From Vibrio algivorus (GTDB lineage Bacteria; Pseudomonadota; Gammaproteobacteria; Enterobacterales; Vibrionaceae), in assembly GCF_002218005.2 (NCBI RefSeq), contig NZ_AP018679.1:496001-560000 (forward strand): a stretch of 64,000 nt of DNA, read 5' to 3'. The notes under the pieces were generated by a model, which saw nothing but the letters and a program-made list of their open reading frames with translations, had not been told where the DNA came from and did not search any database. Of the stretch, positions 40,582 to 49,561 are shown piece by piece. Position 1 is the stretch's first letter; the number at the start of each line of letters is the position of its first letter. Made by a program: the position numbers and the translations under genes.

Positions 40582-40635
40582 ACCCATAAATGGGTGAATT
40601 ACCCTATTATCAGTAAGTTTAATGATTTATATCAA
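40582..40635. promoter_or_regulatory. FNR-like box and palindrome in the fdhD/DUF3305 divergent region
   Basis: ATGATTTATATCAA (40622-40635) matches the FNR consensus TTGAT-N4-ATCAA at all but one position. ACCCATAAATGGGT (40582-40595) is a separate palindrome with 6-base arms. Anaerobic induction through FNR would fit a formate dehydrogenase cluster. The role of the second palindrome is unknown. Confidence 0.45.
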
Positions 40636-40694
40636 ATATTGTTACATTATCGTAGAACAAAATCCGTGCATGCAGAAAAAGGATTTCAATTTTG

Positions 40695-41135
40695 ATGAAA
40701 AAAACAACTCACAGCTGGCCGATTCTTTGTCTATTAGAAAAACAGATTAAACTTATTGGACGCTGGGAAACTGAATCTTGGCAATGGCAAGGTGTCAATT
40801 TAACGCCTAATGTCTCTGAACCTCATCCTTACCTACAATTACTCGAATTGTATAAAGATGAGCGTACCGATTACCGTTTTAATCTCAGCTCAAAGCAACC
40901 GAAACTATTTCTTGCGTTAGAGTTTCTAGACACTAATTCTGCACCTAAAATTTCACACTTAACTGCCTCACAAGCAGCAATAGCCTGCTACATGGATACT
41001 GATTATTTGGTGCTGTCTATCGATATGCCGTTGGCGATTCAAGCTTGGATGGAAGCTTTTATAGGTAGGCATGGTGAATTATTAGAAGTACGCAAGAAAA
41101 AGCGTCAAGGTGCGGGACGTTCAAATGGTAACTAA
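40695..41135 (+). CDS. DUF3305 protein of the formate dehydrogenase cluster
   Basis: This 146-residue soluble protein matches DUF3305, a family I know only from formate dehydrogenase loci of proteobacteria. Visible features are WETESWQWQGVNLTP near 25, PYLQLLELYKDERTDYRFNL near 48, and a basic tail RKKKRQGAGRSNGN. The function is unknown. An assembly role for formate dehydrogenase is inferred from location only. A TTG at 40692 directly precedes the ATG. It overlaps the DUF3306 gene by 11 bases. Confidence 0.8.
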   Translation: MKKTTHSWPILCLLEKQIKLIGRWETESWQWQGVNLTPNVSEPHPYLQLLELYKDERTDYRFNLSSKQPKLFLALEFLDTNSAPKISHLTASQAAIACYMDTDYLVLSIDMPLAIQAWMEAFIGRHGELLEVRKKKRQGAGRSNGN

Positions 41136-41778
41136 TCGATTTCAACGCTGGTTAACCAAAAAGAATGAAAGCTTGGAGGGAAGCCAAGAGGTAGGGGCAC
41201 AACTTACCGCACAGGCTGAGGATGTTGTAGATTCGACTGATGCCAATTCGAATGCTGAAACCTTTATCGAGCCTAAAACGGATTCGAGTATATCTATTAA
41301 TCAGCAACCTAATGCTATGACCTCTCAAGACGATGGTAGTGAGGGTGAAACGACTCAAGATTCGTCACTTACTACTATCGCTCATGTATTTGCTGATGGT
41401 TTTTCAAAACAGGAAAAACAACAGCAGCTTCGCGCTCTATTTCATTCTGATGAATTTTCTGGCATCGATCCACTTGATAGTTACAACATGGATTACACCA
41501 AGGTAAAAAGCCTATCTAAAGATGTAGCGGAAACTTTGCGTAGTTGGCATAAGCGTGTTGAGGAAGTATTCGATGACGATGAAGCTCTGGAAATGACGGA
41601 CATTGACCCTGAAAAGCTAGAGTTAGGACAAGGTGAACAAGAGCCTTTCGAAACGGAAGAAACCGTAAAGTCCGAAATAAATAGCCACGAAGTAAATAAA
41701 AATAATGCAGCTAGTACAGGTGAAGAAGGTGGGTTCGCTAAAGTTAAAGTGGGTATAGACAATAAAAAATCAGGCTGA
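41125..41778 (+). CDS. DUF3306 protein of the formate dehydrogenase cluster
   Basis: The 217-residue protein begins NRFQRWLTKKNE, the usual DUF3306 start. A long acidic, low-complexity stretch (about 20-85) follows, and then a conserved part with LRALFHSDEFSGIDPLDSYNMDYTKVKSLS split across about 90-130. The tail is again acidic. It is probably largely disordered. It is always next to DUF3305 in such clusters, so the two may form one accessory module. ATG 41125 is preferred over the 41110 extension, and it overlaps DUF3305. Confidence 0.8.
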   Translation: MVTNRFQRWLTKKNESLEGSQEVGAQLTAQAEDVVDSTDANSNAETFIEPKTDSSISINQQPNAMTSQDDGSEGETTQDSSLTTIAHVFADGFSKQEKQQQLRALFHSDEFSGIDPLDSYNMDYTKVKSLSKDVAETLRSWHKRVEEVFDDDEALEMTDIDPEKLELGQGEQEPFETEETVKSEINSHEVNKNNAASTGEEGGFAKVKVGIDNKKSG

Positions 41779-41991
41779 TACTCACTTTTAATACCCATAT
41801 TTAGACTAAGCTTTTAATCACTCCTAACATTAAGTGCAAACTAAAAGATAATAATTCTCATCTCACTGATCTAAATAAGCTTTATTTCAAATAATGAGTT
41901 ATTTGTCTTATAGCCACATAAATAAAAAGGGTATCATCGAGTGTTTTTATGCTGAAGCTGATTTTGATTAAAATAAAATAGAAGAAGAGCA

Positions 41992-43686
41992 ATGTTAACG
42001 TCATTTTTACAACAAAGTGCGACAACGAATGGTAAAGCTCGTAATTTTGCCTTAAAAAATACGGTCGAACTAAAAAACTTGATCCCACCAACCGTGAGCT
42101 ACGAGTCTCGTGGCAACTTACTTATTGTTGGAGAACGACAAGAAGTTGAAGCTGTATTTGGTCACTTTGATGCAATGAATTCGGTGACGGCATTAATTGT
42201 TGGCGCTGAAACTCAAACCTCAGCGATCATTCCTTCTACTCAATGTTTTTTCTCTCAAAATGTACGAATCTCTGGTTTCCTCGGTCACTTTGACGTCCGT
42301 ATTACTCGCTCAGGTATTTCACATAATTTAGCTCGAGCAGTGACGGGGGACGACTATTTTGATGTGATTTTAGACTTAACCTCTGATGGCATCATGACGG
42401 AAGAAGTGCCTGTTCCTGGTTACTACCCAAGTGGACGTGGTTATCCAACGCTTGATGAATCATTAGAAACCATTCCAGATCTTATTGGCACATTTGATAA
42501 GCCTAAATTCTTTCGCTTGAATACTGAATTATGTGCCCACAGTTCTCGAGGCGTTAAAGGTTGTACTCGTTGTATCGATGCTTGTCCTGCTGGAGCATTA
42601 ACTAGCCAAGGTAGCGAGAAAACTGGCCATAAAATCGAAATTAATCCTTATTTATGCCAAGGCGTTGGTACTTGTGCAACATCTTGTCCGACTGAAGCCA
42701 TCAGTTACGCACTTCCGGAACCGAAAGAAACCCAAACCTTTATTGAACGTGTACTTGTTAAGTACTTTACAGAAGGTGGGAAAAATCCAATCGTGATGTT
42801 TTGCAGTGAACGTCATGAAAAATACAACCTAATGATGTTAGGAATGCTACCTGACAATGTGGTTCCAATTACTTTGGATGAACTGCCAAGTGTCGGAATT
42901 GATACTTGGTTTAGTGCGTTGGTTCACGGTGCGTGTCAGGTGATGTTTGCTGCCAGCAGACATATGCCAGCCACCATTATTCGTGTATTAGAAACCGAAG
43001 TTGAAATTGCTCAGAGCTTACTGGCTCAACTAGGACTAGAAAAGCAACGTGTTGATATTCTTTACATGGAAGATTTACGTCACAGTGCACCGACATTAAT
43101 CGAACAACCACTGCTGTTCAGTACAAACAATATTCAATCAGGTATGAAGCGTGATCGTTTGTTCAACGCTTTAGATTTGATGGCTGAACACTACACGCCG
43201 GATAGCAATCTAGTCACGAATAATATTGCGCCAGTACCAAGTGGAGCACCTTTTGGCCGCGTGAATTGTGATTCTGATAATTGCACTTTATGTATGAGCT
43301 GTGTGTCAGTATGCCCAACACGAGCCTTACATGCCAAAGGTGATAGCCCTGCGTTGTTATTTACTGAGCAAGACTGTGTTCAATGTGGATTATGTGAAAG
43401 CGCTTGCCCTGAAAAAGTGATTAATTTAGAACCTAGATTTAACTGGGATAAACAACAGCGCACGCAAGACATTACGCTGCACCAAGAGCCAGCAGCACAT
43501 TGTTTAAGTTGTGGTAAAGCATTCGCACCAGCTTCAATGATAGAAATGCTACAAAACAAGTTACGCGGTCACTCTCATTTTGCCAGTGAAGATAAACTGC
43601 GCCGTATTGCGATGTGTGAAGATTGTCGAGTGCGAGATCTATTCTCAGACCTTACTGCCAACCCTGCAAAACAATTGGATATTTAA
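41992..43686 (+). CDS. Multi-[4Fe-4S] ferredoxin-like protein of the formate dehydrogenase cluster
   Basis: The 564-residue protein contains four CxxCxxCxxxCP-type iron-sulfur motifs. These are GCTRCIDACPAGAL near 185, CQGVGTCATSCPTEAI near 222, CTLCMSCVSVCPTRAL near 428, and CVQCGLCESACPEKV near 462. Two extra CxxC pairs lie near the C-terminus (CLSCG, CEDCRVRD). No signal peptide or membrane segment is seen, so it is cytoplasmic. It may accept or donate electrons during formate dehydrogenase maturation or link formate oxidation to other carriers. Its role is not established. It is three bases from the chaperone gene that follows. Confidence 0.85.
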   Translation: MLTSFLQQSATTNGKARNFALKNTVELKNLIPPTVSYESRGNLLIVGERQEVEAVFGHFDAMNSVTALIVGAETQTSAIIPSTQCFFSQNVRISGFLGHFDVRITRSGISHNLARAVTGDDYFDVILDLTSDGIMTEEVPVPGYYPSGRGYPTLDESLETIPDLIGTFDKPKFFRLNTELCAHSSRGVKGCTRCIDACPAGALTSQGSEKTGHKIEINPYLCQGVGTCATSCPTEAISYALPEPKETQTFIERVLVKYFTEGGKNPIVMFCSERHEKYNLMMLGMLPDNVVPITLDELPSVGIDTWFSALVHGACQVMFAASRHMPATIIRVLETEVEIAQSLLAQLGLEKQRVDILYMEDLRHSAPTLIEQPLLFSTNNIQSGMKRDRLFNALDLMAEHYTPDSNLVTNNIAPVPSGAPFGRVNCDSDNCTLCMSCVSVCPTRALHAKGDSPALLFTEQDCVQCGLCESACPEKVINLEPRFNWDKQQRTQDITLHQEPAAHCLSCGKAFAPASMIEMLQNKLRGHSHFASEDKLRRIAMCEDCRVRDLFSDLTANPAKQLDI

Positions 43687-43688
43687 TT

Positions 43689-44357
43689 ATGTCACAGTCG
43701 AATGAAAATATTGCTCAGCAAGACTTTATTGGTCAACAAGAAAGTGATGAACAAGAACATACTCAAGAAGAGCAGATCACGGCTGAGATATATGGCTTAT
43801 TGGCATGCTTATTCCGTGAGGCGCCATCATCAGAAATTCTACAATGGTTAAGTGAATTAGAAGTTGAATCTTGCGAGCAGCATGCGATCACTAACGCTTG
43901 GTTTAAGCTAAAAGAAGCCGCTATGGCAACGACAACGCAACAAGTTGCTGATGAGTATCAAGACTTATTTATTGGCATTGGTTGCGGTGAGGTGGTGCCA
44001 TTTAGTTCATGGCACATTGCCGGCACCTTGATGGAAAAACCATTGGTTGCCATTCGCCAAGATCTCAAGCGTTTGGGCTTTGAAAGACAAGAAGATATTC
44101 GCGAGCCAGAAGACAGTATTTCGGCTCTGTTAGAGGTGATGTCTATGCTGCAATTTGAAGAATTTGAATCTCAGCAACAGTTTTTCAATGCTCATATTTG
44201 CCCGTGGTTTATCTCATTTTGTAATGAAATAGAGAAGGCTGAGTCGGCTCAATTCTATTTGCCCGTTTCTCGAGTACTGCGTCATTTTGGCTTAATTGAA
44301 CAGGCGCGATACACCGAAAAATCATCTCATCAAATTGATATAACGAGTCTGCAATAA
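43689..44357 (+). CDS. TorD/DmsD-family molecular chaperone
   Basis: The 222-residue all-helical protein is of the TorD family, which binds Tat signal peptides of molybdoenzymes and holds them until the cofactor is loaded. Features are an acidic N-terminus, ADEYQDLFIGIGCGEVVPF near 96, and HICPWFISFCNEIE near 175 (the CPW-type motif). I take ATG 43689, two bases after the stop of the ferredoxin gene, over the upstream frame. The likely client is FdhA encoded nearby. Confidence 0.85.
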   Translation: MSQSNENIAQQDFIGQQESDEQEHTQEEQITAEIYGLLACLFREAPSSEILQWLSELEVESCEQHAITNAWFKLKEAAMATTTQQVADEYQDLFIGIGCGEVVPFSSWHIAGTLMEKPLVAIRQDLKRLGFERQEDIREPEDSISALLEVMSMLQFEEFESQQQFFNAHICPWFISFCNEIEKAESAQFYLPVSRVLRHFGLIEQARYTEKSSHQIDITSLQ

Positions 44358-44478
44358 GAATAAGTTTTCTTTAAGTATTTCTATATTTGAAGAATAGGCA
44401 TTTAAGGGTAATACCTCTGAAAGCCTTCAGGTTCAACCATGGACCTTAATTGCCACTAAAAGCAATTTAAATTTGCGC

Positions 44479-44516
44479 ATAAGCTATTTGGTGAATCTAT
44501 TCATCAAATCGCTTAT
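44479..44516 (+). promoter_or_regulatory. Large palindrome in the leader of the fdh structural genes
   Basis: The arms ATAAGCTATTTGGTGAAT and ATTCATCAAATCGCTTAT (18 bases each, two mismatches) surround CT. Two smaller hairpins flank it: AGGT...ACCT (about 44429-44447) and CGCTG...CAGCG (about 44536-44552). It lies 48 bases before the ATG of the small Tat protein, with AAGGAG at 44553-44558. It may be an operator or a structured leader RNA controlling the fdh operon. Confidence 0.5.
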
Positions 44517-44564
44517 TTAACAATGGTTTCCGAACGCTGAAAATACAGCGACAAGGAGCAATGT

Positions 44565-44783
44565 ATGAAAACGACAACATCTCTAAATAAAGAGAGCGTC
44601 AACGAAAGTCGACGAGATTTACTCAAGGGAATCACTACTGCCGCGGTTGTTGGTGGTGTAGTGGCAGCTGGTATTTCAACGCAAGTATCAGCCGTAGAAA
44701 AGCCTCAAAATAATGAGCAGCCAAAATTAAAAAAGGGCTATCACGAAACGCAACACATTCGTGATTATTTCGATTCTCTATAG
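44565..44783 (+). CDS. Small Tat-signal protein of the formate dehydrogenase operon
   Basis: This 72-residue protein consists almost entirely of a twin-arginine signal (SRRDLLKGITTAAVVGG, 17-33) and a short polar tail. It matches the small formate-dehydrogenase-region Tat-targeted family found beside fdh genes. It may be a mini-subunit or assembly factor exported with the enzyme. Direct evidence of role is lacking. It is 11 bp upstream of fdhA and cotranscribed. Confidence 0.85.
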   Translation: MKTTTSLNKESVNESRRDLLKGITTAAVVGGVVAAGISTQVSAVEKPQNNEQPKLKKGYHETQHIRDYFDSL

Positions 44784-44794
44784 GAGTAGCGATA

Positions 44795-47665
44795 ATGAAA
44801 CTGACAAAGCGCTCTGATAGCGTCTCGAAAAGCGAGAACCAATTAGGTTTAAGCCGTCGTAATTTCATGAAAAACACCGGTATCGCTGCCGGTGGTGCAG
44901 TTGTGGGCGCATCTATGTTTGCCCCAAGCATTATGAAAAAAGCCGAAGCTCAAGAAGTGGACCGCTCAGCACCAACTGAAGTGAAGAGAACCATTTGTTC
45001 TCACTGTTCAGTTGGTTGTGGCATTTATGCAGAAGTACAAAATGGTGTATGGACAGGTCAAGAGCCGGCTTTTGATCACCCATTTAATGCCGGTGGTCAC
45101 TGTGCTAAAGGTGCAGCGTTACGTGAACATGGCCATGGTGAACGTCGCTTAAAATATCCAATGAAATTGGAAGGTGGTAAGTGGAAACGAGTTTCATGGG
45201 ATACCGCGATTGAAGAAATCGGTAACCAAGCATTAAAAATTCGTCAAGAATCTGGCCCTGACTCGGTGTATTTTTTAGGCTCAGCAAAGCATAGTAACGA
45301 ACAAGCTTATACTTTCCGTAAAATGGCCTCGATGTGGGGTACCAATAATGTTGATCACCAAGCACGTATTTGTCACTCAACCACAGTAGCAGGTGTTGCC
45401 AACACTTGGGGCTATGGCGCAATGACCAATTCATTTAACGATATGCATAACTGTAAGTCGATTCTATTTATTGGTTCAAATCCTGCGGAAGCTCACCCAG
45501 TTGCGATGCAACATATTCTTATCGCTAAAGAACGCGGCTGTAAGATCGTGGTTGCGGATCCTCGTAAAACACGCACGGTAGCAAAAGCCGATCAACATGT
45601 GCCTCTACGTCCAGGTACTGACGTTGCCTTTATTTGGGGCATGTTATGGCACGTCTTTAATAACGGTTGGGAAGACAAAGAGTTTATCCATCAACGTGTA
45701 TTCGGTATGGATGAAATCCGTGAAGAAGTCGCGAAGTGGAACCCATCGGAAGTTGAGCGTGTAACGGGCATTTCAGAAGCGGAAGTGTACCAAGCAGCCA
45801 AGACCTTATCTCATCATAAACCGGGTTGCGTGGTTTGGTGTATGGGCGGTACTCAACATACAACGGGTAATAACAATACTCGGGCTTATTGTGTGTTTGA
45901 ACTTGCACTTGGCAACATGGGTAAATCGGGCGGCGGGGCAAATATCTTCCGTGGTCACGACAACGTACAAGGTGCAACGGACTTTGGTGTGTTATCTCAC
46001 GATTTACCAGGCTACTACGGTTTATCAGAAGGCGCATGGCAACATTGGTCAAAAGTATGGGGTATTGATTATAACTGGCTAAAAGGCCGTTTTGATCAAC
46101 GCAAATACAACGGAAAATTACCAATGAATAACATGGGTATTCCGGTTTCTCGTTGGGTAGATGGTGTCCTAGAAGATAAGGCTCGTATTGAGCAAAACGA
46201 TAATATTCGTGCCATGTTCTACTGGGGGCATGCGGTGAACTCGCAAACCCGTGGACATGAAATGCCAAAAGCAATGCAGAAGCTGGATATGATGGTGATT
46301 GTTGATCCATATCCAACCGTTGCGGCGGTTATTAATGATCGTACTGACGGTGTTTATCTACTTCCTGCAACGACTCAATTTGAAACCTATGGTTCTGTGA
46401 CCGCTTCTAACCGTTCTATTCAATGGCGTGATCAAGTGATTGAGCCATTGTTCGAATCAAAGCCTGATCACGAAATTATGTATCTACTATCTAAGAAACT
46501 TGGCATTGCTGATGAGCTATTTAGAAATGTAGAAATCAAAAATAATCAACCTGTTATTGAAGATATTACCCGTGAATTTAACCGCGGCATGTGGACAATT
46601 GGTTATACAGGTCAAAGCCCTGAACGTTTGAAATTCCATCAACAAAATTGGCATTTATTCAGTCATGAGAATCTAGAAGCCGAATCAGGTGAAGTGAAAG
46701 GGGAAACCTATGGTCTACCTTGGCCATGTTGGGGGACGCCAGAGCTGAAACATCCGGGAACCCACATTCTTTATGATACATCGAAAAGTGTTGCTAACGG
46801 CGGTGGTAACTTCCGTACTCGCTTTGGTGTTGAATTTGAAGGTAAGAGTTTACTGGCTGATGGTAGTTTCTCTAAGGATTGTGAAATCGAAGATGGTTTC
46901 CCTGAATTTACCGACAAACTATTGAAGCAACTTGGTTGGTGGGATGATTTAACTGCAGAAGAAAAATCCGCTGCTGAAGGTAAAAACTGGAAGACTGATC
47001 TATCGGGTGGTATTCAACGTGTTGCGATTAAACATGGTTGTATTCCATTTGGTAACGGTAAAGCGCGTACTATTGTATGGCAGTTCCCTGACCGCGTGCC
47101 CTTGCACCGCGAACCACTGTATACACCACGCCGTGATCTTATTGCAGACTATCCAACGTGGGAAGATAACGATGCGATTTATCGTCTACCGACTTTGTAT
47201 AAATCCATTCAAGATCAAGACCATTCAAAAGAGTACCCAATTATTTTGACCTCTGGCCGTTTAGTTGAGTACGAAGGTGGTGGTGAAGAAACCCGATCTA
47301 ACCCTTGGTTGGCTGAGCTACAGCAAGAAATGTTTGTGGAAATTAACCCACAAGAAGCACAAGCCAATAGTATTCAAGATGGTGATGATGTTTGGGTGGA
47401 AGGCGCTGAACAAGGTCGCATTAAGGTGAAGGCGATGGTAACTAACCGTGTTCTACCTGGACTGGCATTTATTCCATTCCACTTTGGCGGTAAGTTCCAA
47501 GGCAAGGATTTAACCGAGAAGTACCCAGAAGGCACGGATCCTTACGTTATTGGCGAGTCAGCAAACACGGCAACCACTTATGGTTATGACCCTGTGACTC
47601 AAATGCAAGAAACCAAAGTGACGCTTTGTAAAATCAGCAAAGCCACCAGCACTTCAAACGCGTAA
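44795..47665 (+). CDS. fdhA: Formate dehydrogenase alpha (catalytic) subunit
   Basis: This periplasmic Mo/W-bis-MGD enzyme oxidises formate to CO2. The 956-residue protein has a Tat signal (SRRNFMKNTGIAAGG near 23) and an N-terminal [4Fe-4S] motif CSHCSVGCGIY...GGHCAKG near 68-108. It also has the metal-ligand loop HQARICHSTTVAGVANTWG near 188. The ligand is an ordinary cysteine codon (TGT), not selenocysteine. The C-terminal MGD-binding domain includes LTSGRLVEYEGGGEETRSNPW near 805. Length and domain order are normal for the FdhA/FdnG family. With the tup genes nearby, either tungsten or molybdenum could be used. Confidence 0.93.
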   Translation: MKLTKRSDSVSKSENQLGLSRRNFMKNTGIAAGGAVVGASMFAPSIMKKAEAQEVDRSAPTEVKRTICSHCSVGCGIYAEVQNGVWTGQEPAFDHPFNAGGHCAKGAALREHGHGERRLKYPMKLEGGKWKRVSWDTAIEEIGNQALKIRQESGPDSVYFLGSAKHSNEQAYTFRKMASMWGTNNVDHQARICHSTTVAGVANTWGYGAMTNSFNDMHNCKSILFIGSNPAEAHPVAMQHILIAKERGCKIVVADPRKTRTVAKADQHVPLRPGTDVAFIWGMLWHVFNNGWEDKEFIHQRVFGMDEIREEVAKWNPSEVERVTGISEAEVYQAAKTLSHHKPGCVVWCMGGTQHTTGNNNTRAYCVFELALGNMGKSGGGANIFRGHDNVQGATDFGVLSHDLPGYYGLSEGAWQHWSKVWGIDYNWLKGRFDQRKYNGKLPMNNMGIPVSRWVDGVLEDKARIEQNDNIRAMFYWGHAVNSQTRGHEMPKAMQKLDMMVIVDPYPTVAAVINDRTDGVYLLPATTQFETYGSVTASNRSIQWRDQVIEPLFESKPDHEIMYLLSKKLGIADELFRNVEIKNNQPVIEDITREFNRGMWTIGYTGQSPERLKFHQQNWHLFSHENLEAESGEVKGETYGLPWPCWGTPELKHPGTHILYDTSKSVANGGGNFRTRFGVEFEGKSLLADGSFSKDCEIEDGFPEFTDKLLKQLGWWDDLTAEEKSAAEGKNWKTDLSGGIQRVAIKHGCIPFGNGKARTIVWQFPDRVPLHREPLYTPRRDLIADYPTWEDNDAIYRLPTLYKSIQDQDHSKEYPIILTSGRLVEYEGGGEETRSNPWLAELQQEMFVEINPQEAQANSIQDGDDVWVEGAEQGRIKVKAMVTNRVLPGLAFIPFHFGGKFQGKDLTEKYPEGTDPYVIGESANTATTYGYDPVTQMQETKVTLCKISKATSTSNA

Positions 47666-47675
47666 GGGGTAGGTT

Positions 47676-48329
47676 ATGTCTACGACAGATAAAAAATCGA
47701 AAATGAAGTTTTTATGTGACTCGGAGCGCTGCATTGAATGTAATGGTTGTGTCACTGCCTGTAAAAACGAAAACGATGATGCTCTTGAATGGGGGATTCA
47801 ACGTCGCCGTGTTGTGACCATTAATGATGGTGAAGTTGGCGAAGCGTCAATTTCAGTGGCATGTATGCATTGTGATGACGCGCCTTGTATGGCGGTATGT
47901 CCTGCTGACTGCTTCCATCGTACAGAAGACAATATTGTTCTACACAATAAAGACTTATGTATTGGTTGTGGTTATTGCTTGTTTGCCTGCCCATTTGGGG
48001 CACCACAATTTATTCAACATGGTGCGTTTGCTGAACGTGGCAAAATGGATAAATGCACTTTCTGTGCCGGTGGTCCTGAGACGGAAGCGGGTTCACAAGA
48101 AGAGCGTGAAAAGTACGGTGCTAACCGTATCGCAGAAGGCAAACTACCAATGTGTGCTTCTCTTTGCTCGACCAAAGCATTAATTGCAGGTCCTGCGGAT
48201 AAGATTGCTCAAGTCATGGCGAAACGAGTTCATGATCGTGGTGGTAAAGATGATCGCAGCCATGTGACTGGAGTCGTTTATGATGACTCTCTTGCTCATG
48301 ATGCATCACAGCCAAGTAGTCACAACTAA
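47676..48329 (+). CDS. fdhB: Formate dehydrogenase beta (iron-sulfur) subunit
   Basis: The 217-residue ferredoxin-type subunit passes electrons from FdhA to the cytochrome. It has four cysteine clusters: CIECNGCVTACKNE near 18, CMHCDDAPCMAVCPADC near 63, CIGCGYCLFACPFG near 95 and CTFCAGG with MCASLCSTKAL near 125-165. It lacks its own signal peptide and is expected to travel with FdhA. It lies 10 bp after fdhA and 10 bp before fdhC. Confidence 0.93.
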   Translation: MSTTDKKSKMKFLCDSERCIECNGCVTACKNENDDALEWGIQRRRVVTINDGEVGEASISVACMHCDDAPCMAVCPADCFHRTEDNIVLHNKDLCIGCGYCLFACPFGAPQFIQHGAFAERGKMDKCTFCAGGPETEAGSQEEREKYGANRIAEGKLPMCASLCSTKALIAGPADKIAQVMAKRVHDRGGKDDRSHVTGVVYDDSLAHDASQPSSHN

Positions 48330-48339
48330 GGAGATAGTC

Positions 48340-49365
48340 ATGTTTATGAAATCATTCAAAACGTTTACTGTTTCTTTAGTGACAGTAATGATGTTGTGCT
48401 TGAGTTTTACCGCTTTAGCTAACAACAACGACAATAAGCAAACCGGTGTTGCTCCTGCGACGACGGCTGAAAAAGAAATGACTCGCTTAGCGGGGGATGA
48501 GTTTTATCAAAAAGTTCAAGATGGTCAAAAAGGTTATACCACATCACAATCAATGGAGCATGATGTACTTGTCAGCCACCCAAGTGAGGCTTGGTATATC
48601 TTAAAAGAAAAGTGGATGTCACCTCTGGGCGCTATTGCGGTTTTAGGCAGCTTAGCAATGGTATCTTTGGCATACATTATTGTCGGGCCACTTAAACTAA
48701 GTAAGCCACGAACCGGACGTACGATTAAACGCTGGTCTAGAGTGGATCGAGCGCTGCATTGGTCGATGGCGTTTACTTTTTTAAGTCTCGCTTTCTCAGG
48801 TATGACATTAGTTTGGGGAAAACATTTTCTTAAACCAATCATATCAACAGATGCGTGGGGAATGATTATTTATGGGGCTAAGCAGTACCATAATTATATC
48901 GGTCCGATCTTCTTCATCTTATTAGTTGTAGTATTAATTAAATGGTGGAGAAAAAGCATCTTTAAGAAAATTGACCTTGATTGGTGCTTAAAACTGGGCG
49001 GTATGGTTGGTAAGCATAAAGGCTCACATCCATCGGCTGAGTTTTCCAATGCTGGTGAAAAAATCATCTTTTGGATGTTGATTTTTATGGGTATTGTGGC
49101 TGCAATCAGTGGCTTTATTTTAGATTTCCCTATATTTGGTCAAGGTCGCCGAGATATGGATGTGTCTAACTTAGCGCATATGATTTCAGCCTTGATCTTG
49201 ATCTGTGGTTTTATCTTCCATATTTACATCGGTTTATTCGGGATGGAAGGAGCTTTAGAGGGCATGGTAAAAGGTGAAGTAGATGAAACGTGGGCTAAAG
49301 AGCATCATGATTTGTGGTATGAAGAAATGAAAGCTCAGGGTAAAGTGGAAGACCCCAAAGTCTAA
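48340..49365 (+). CDS. fdhC: Formate dehydrogenase gamma subunit (cytochrome b)
   Basis: This membrane cytochrome b556-type subunit delivers electrons to quinone. The 341-residue protein has an N-terminal signal (ending ALA-NNND near 27), a periplasmic stretch, and an isolated membrane segment near 95-115. A four-helix haem domain follows, with histidines in ALHWSMAFTFLSLAFSG near 144, QYHNYIGPIFF near 180, LAHMISALILICGFIFHIYIG near 285. ATG 48340 is chosen for its AAGGAG site (48328-48333). The longer frame to 48280 overlaps fdhB and is not family-like. Confidence 0.9.
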   Translation: MFMKSFKTFTVSLVTVMMLCLSFTALANNNDNKQTGVAPATTAEKEMTRLAGDEFYQKVQDGQKGYTTSQSMEHDVLVSHPSEAWYILKEKWMSPLGAIAVLGSLAMVSLAYIIVGPLKLSKPRTGRTIKRWSRVDRALHWSMAFTFLSLAFSGMTLVWGKHFLKPIISTDAWGMIIYGAKQYHNYIGPIFFILLVVVLIKWWRKSIFKKIDLDWCLKLGGMVGKHKGSHPSAEFSNAGEKIIFWMLIFMGIVAAISGFILDFPIFGQGRRDMDVSNLAHMISALILICGFIFHIYIGLFGMEGALEGMVKGEVDETWAKEHHDLWYEEMKAQGKVEDPKV

Positions 49366-49386
49366 TCTTTTCCGATGTTAATGATC

Positions 49387-49415
49387 AAAGCAGCTAGTTT
49401 TTAGCTGCTTTTTTA
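49387..49415 (+). terminator. Terminator of the fdh operon
   Basis: AAAGCAGCTA and TAGCTGCTTT are perfect 10-base arms with a short T-rich loop, followed by TTTTA. It is 22 bp after the fdhC stop. Confidence 0.9.
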
Positions 49416-49561
49416 TTGCCCATAGTTTAATTAAATGCAACAAAACTTTGTCTTATATCTACTATTTATATATGGATAGTTAACTCTCTAAACAATTACA
49501 GTAGGATGAATAAAAACGACAGTTTCAAGTACGAAAGGTATAAAAACATAAGGAAATATAT

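Noticed and set aside
44358..44564. Molybdenum-cofactor riboswitch
   Set aside because: The leader is structured, but the conserved core of that riboswitch, as I remember it, is absent. It remains an unassigned structure.
44795..47665. Selenocysteine in FdhA
   Set aside because: The metal-ligand position is an ordinary TGT cysteine codon and there is no in-frame TGA in the gene.
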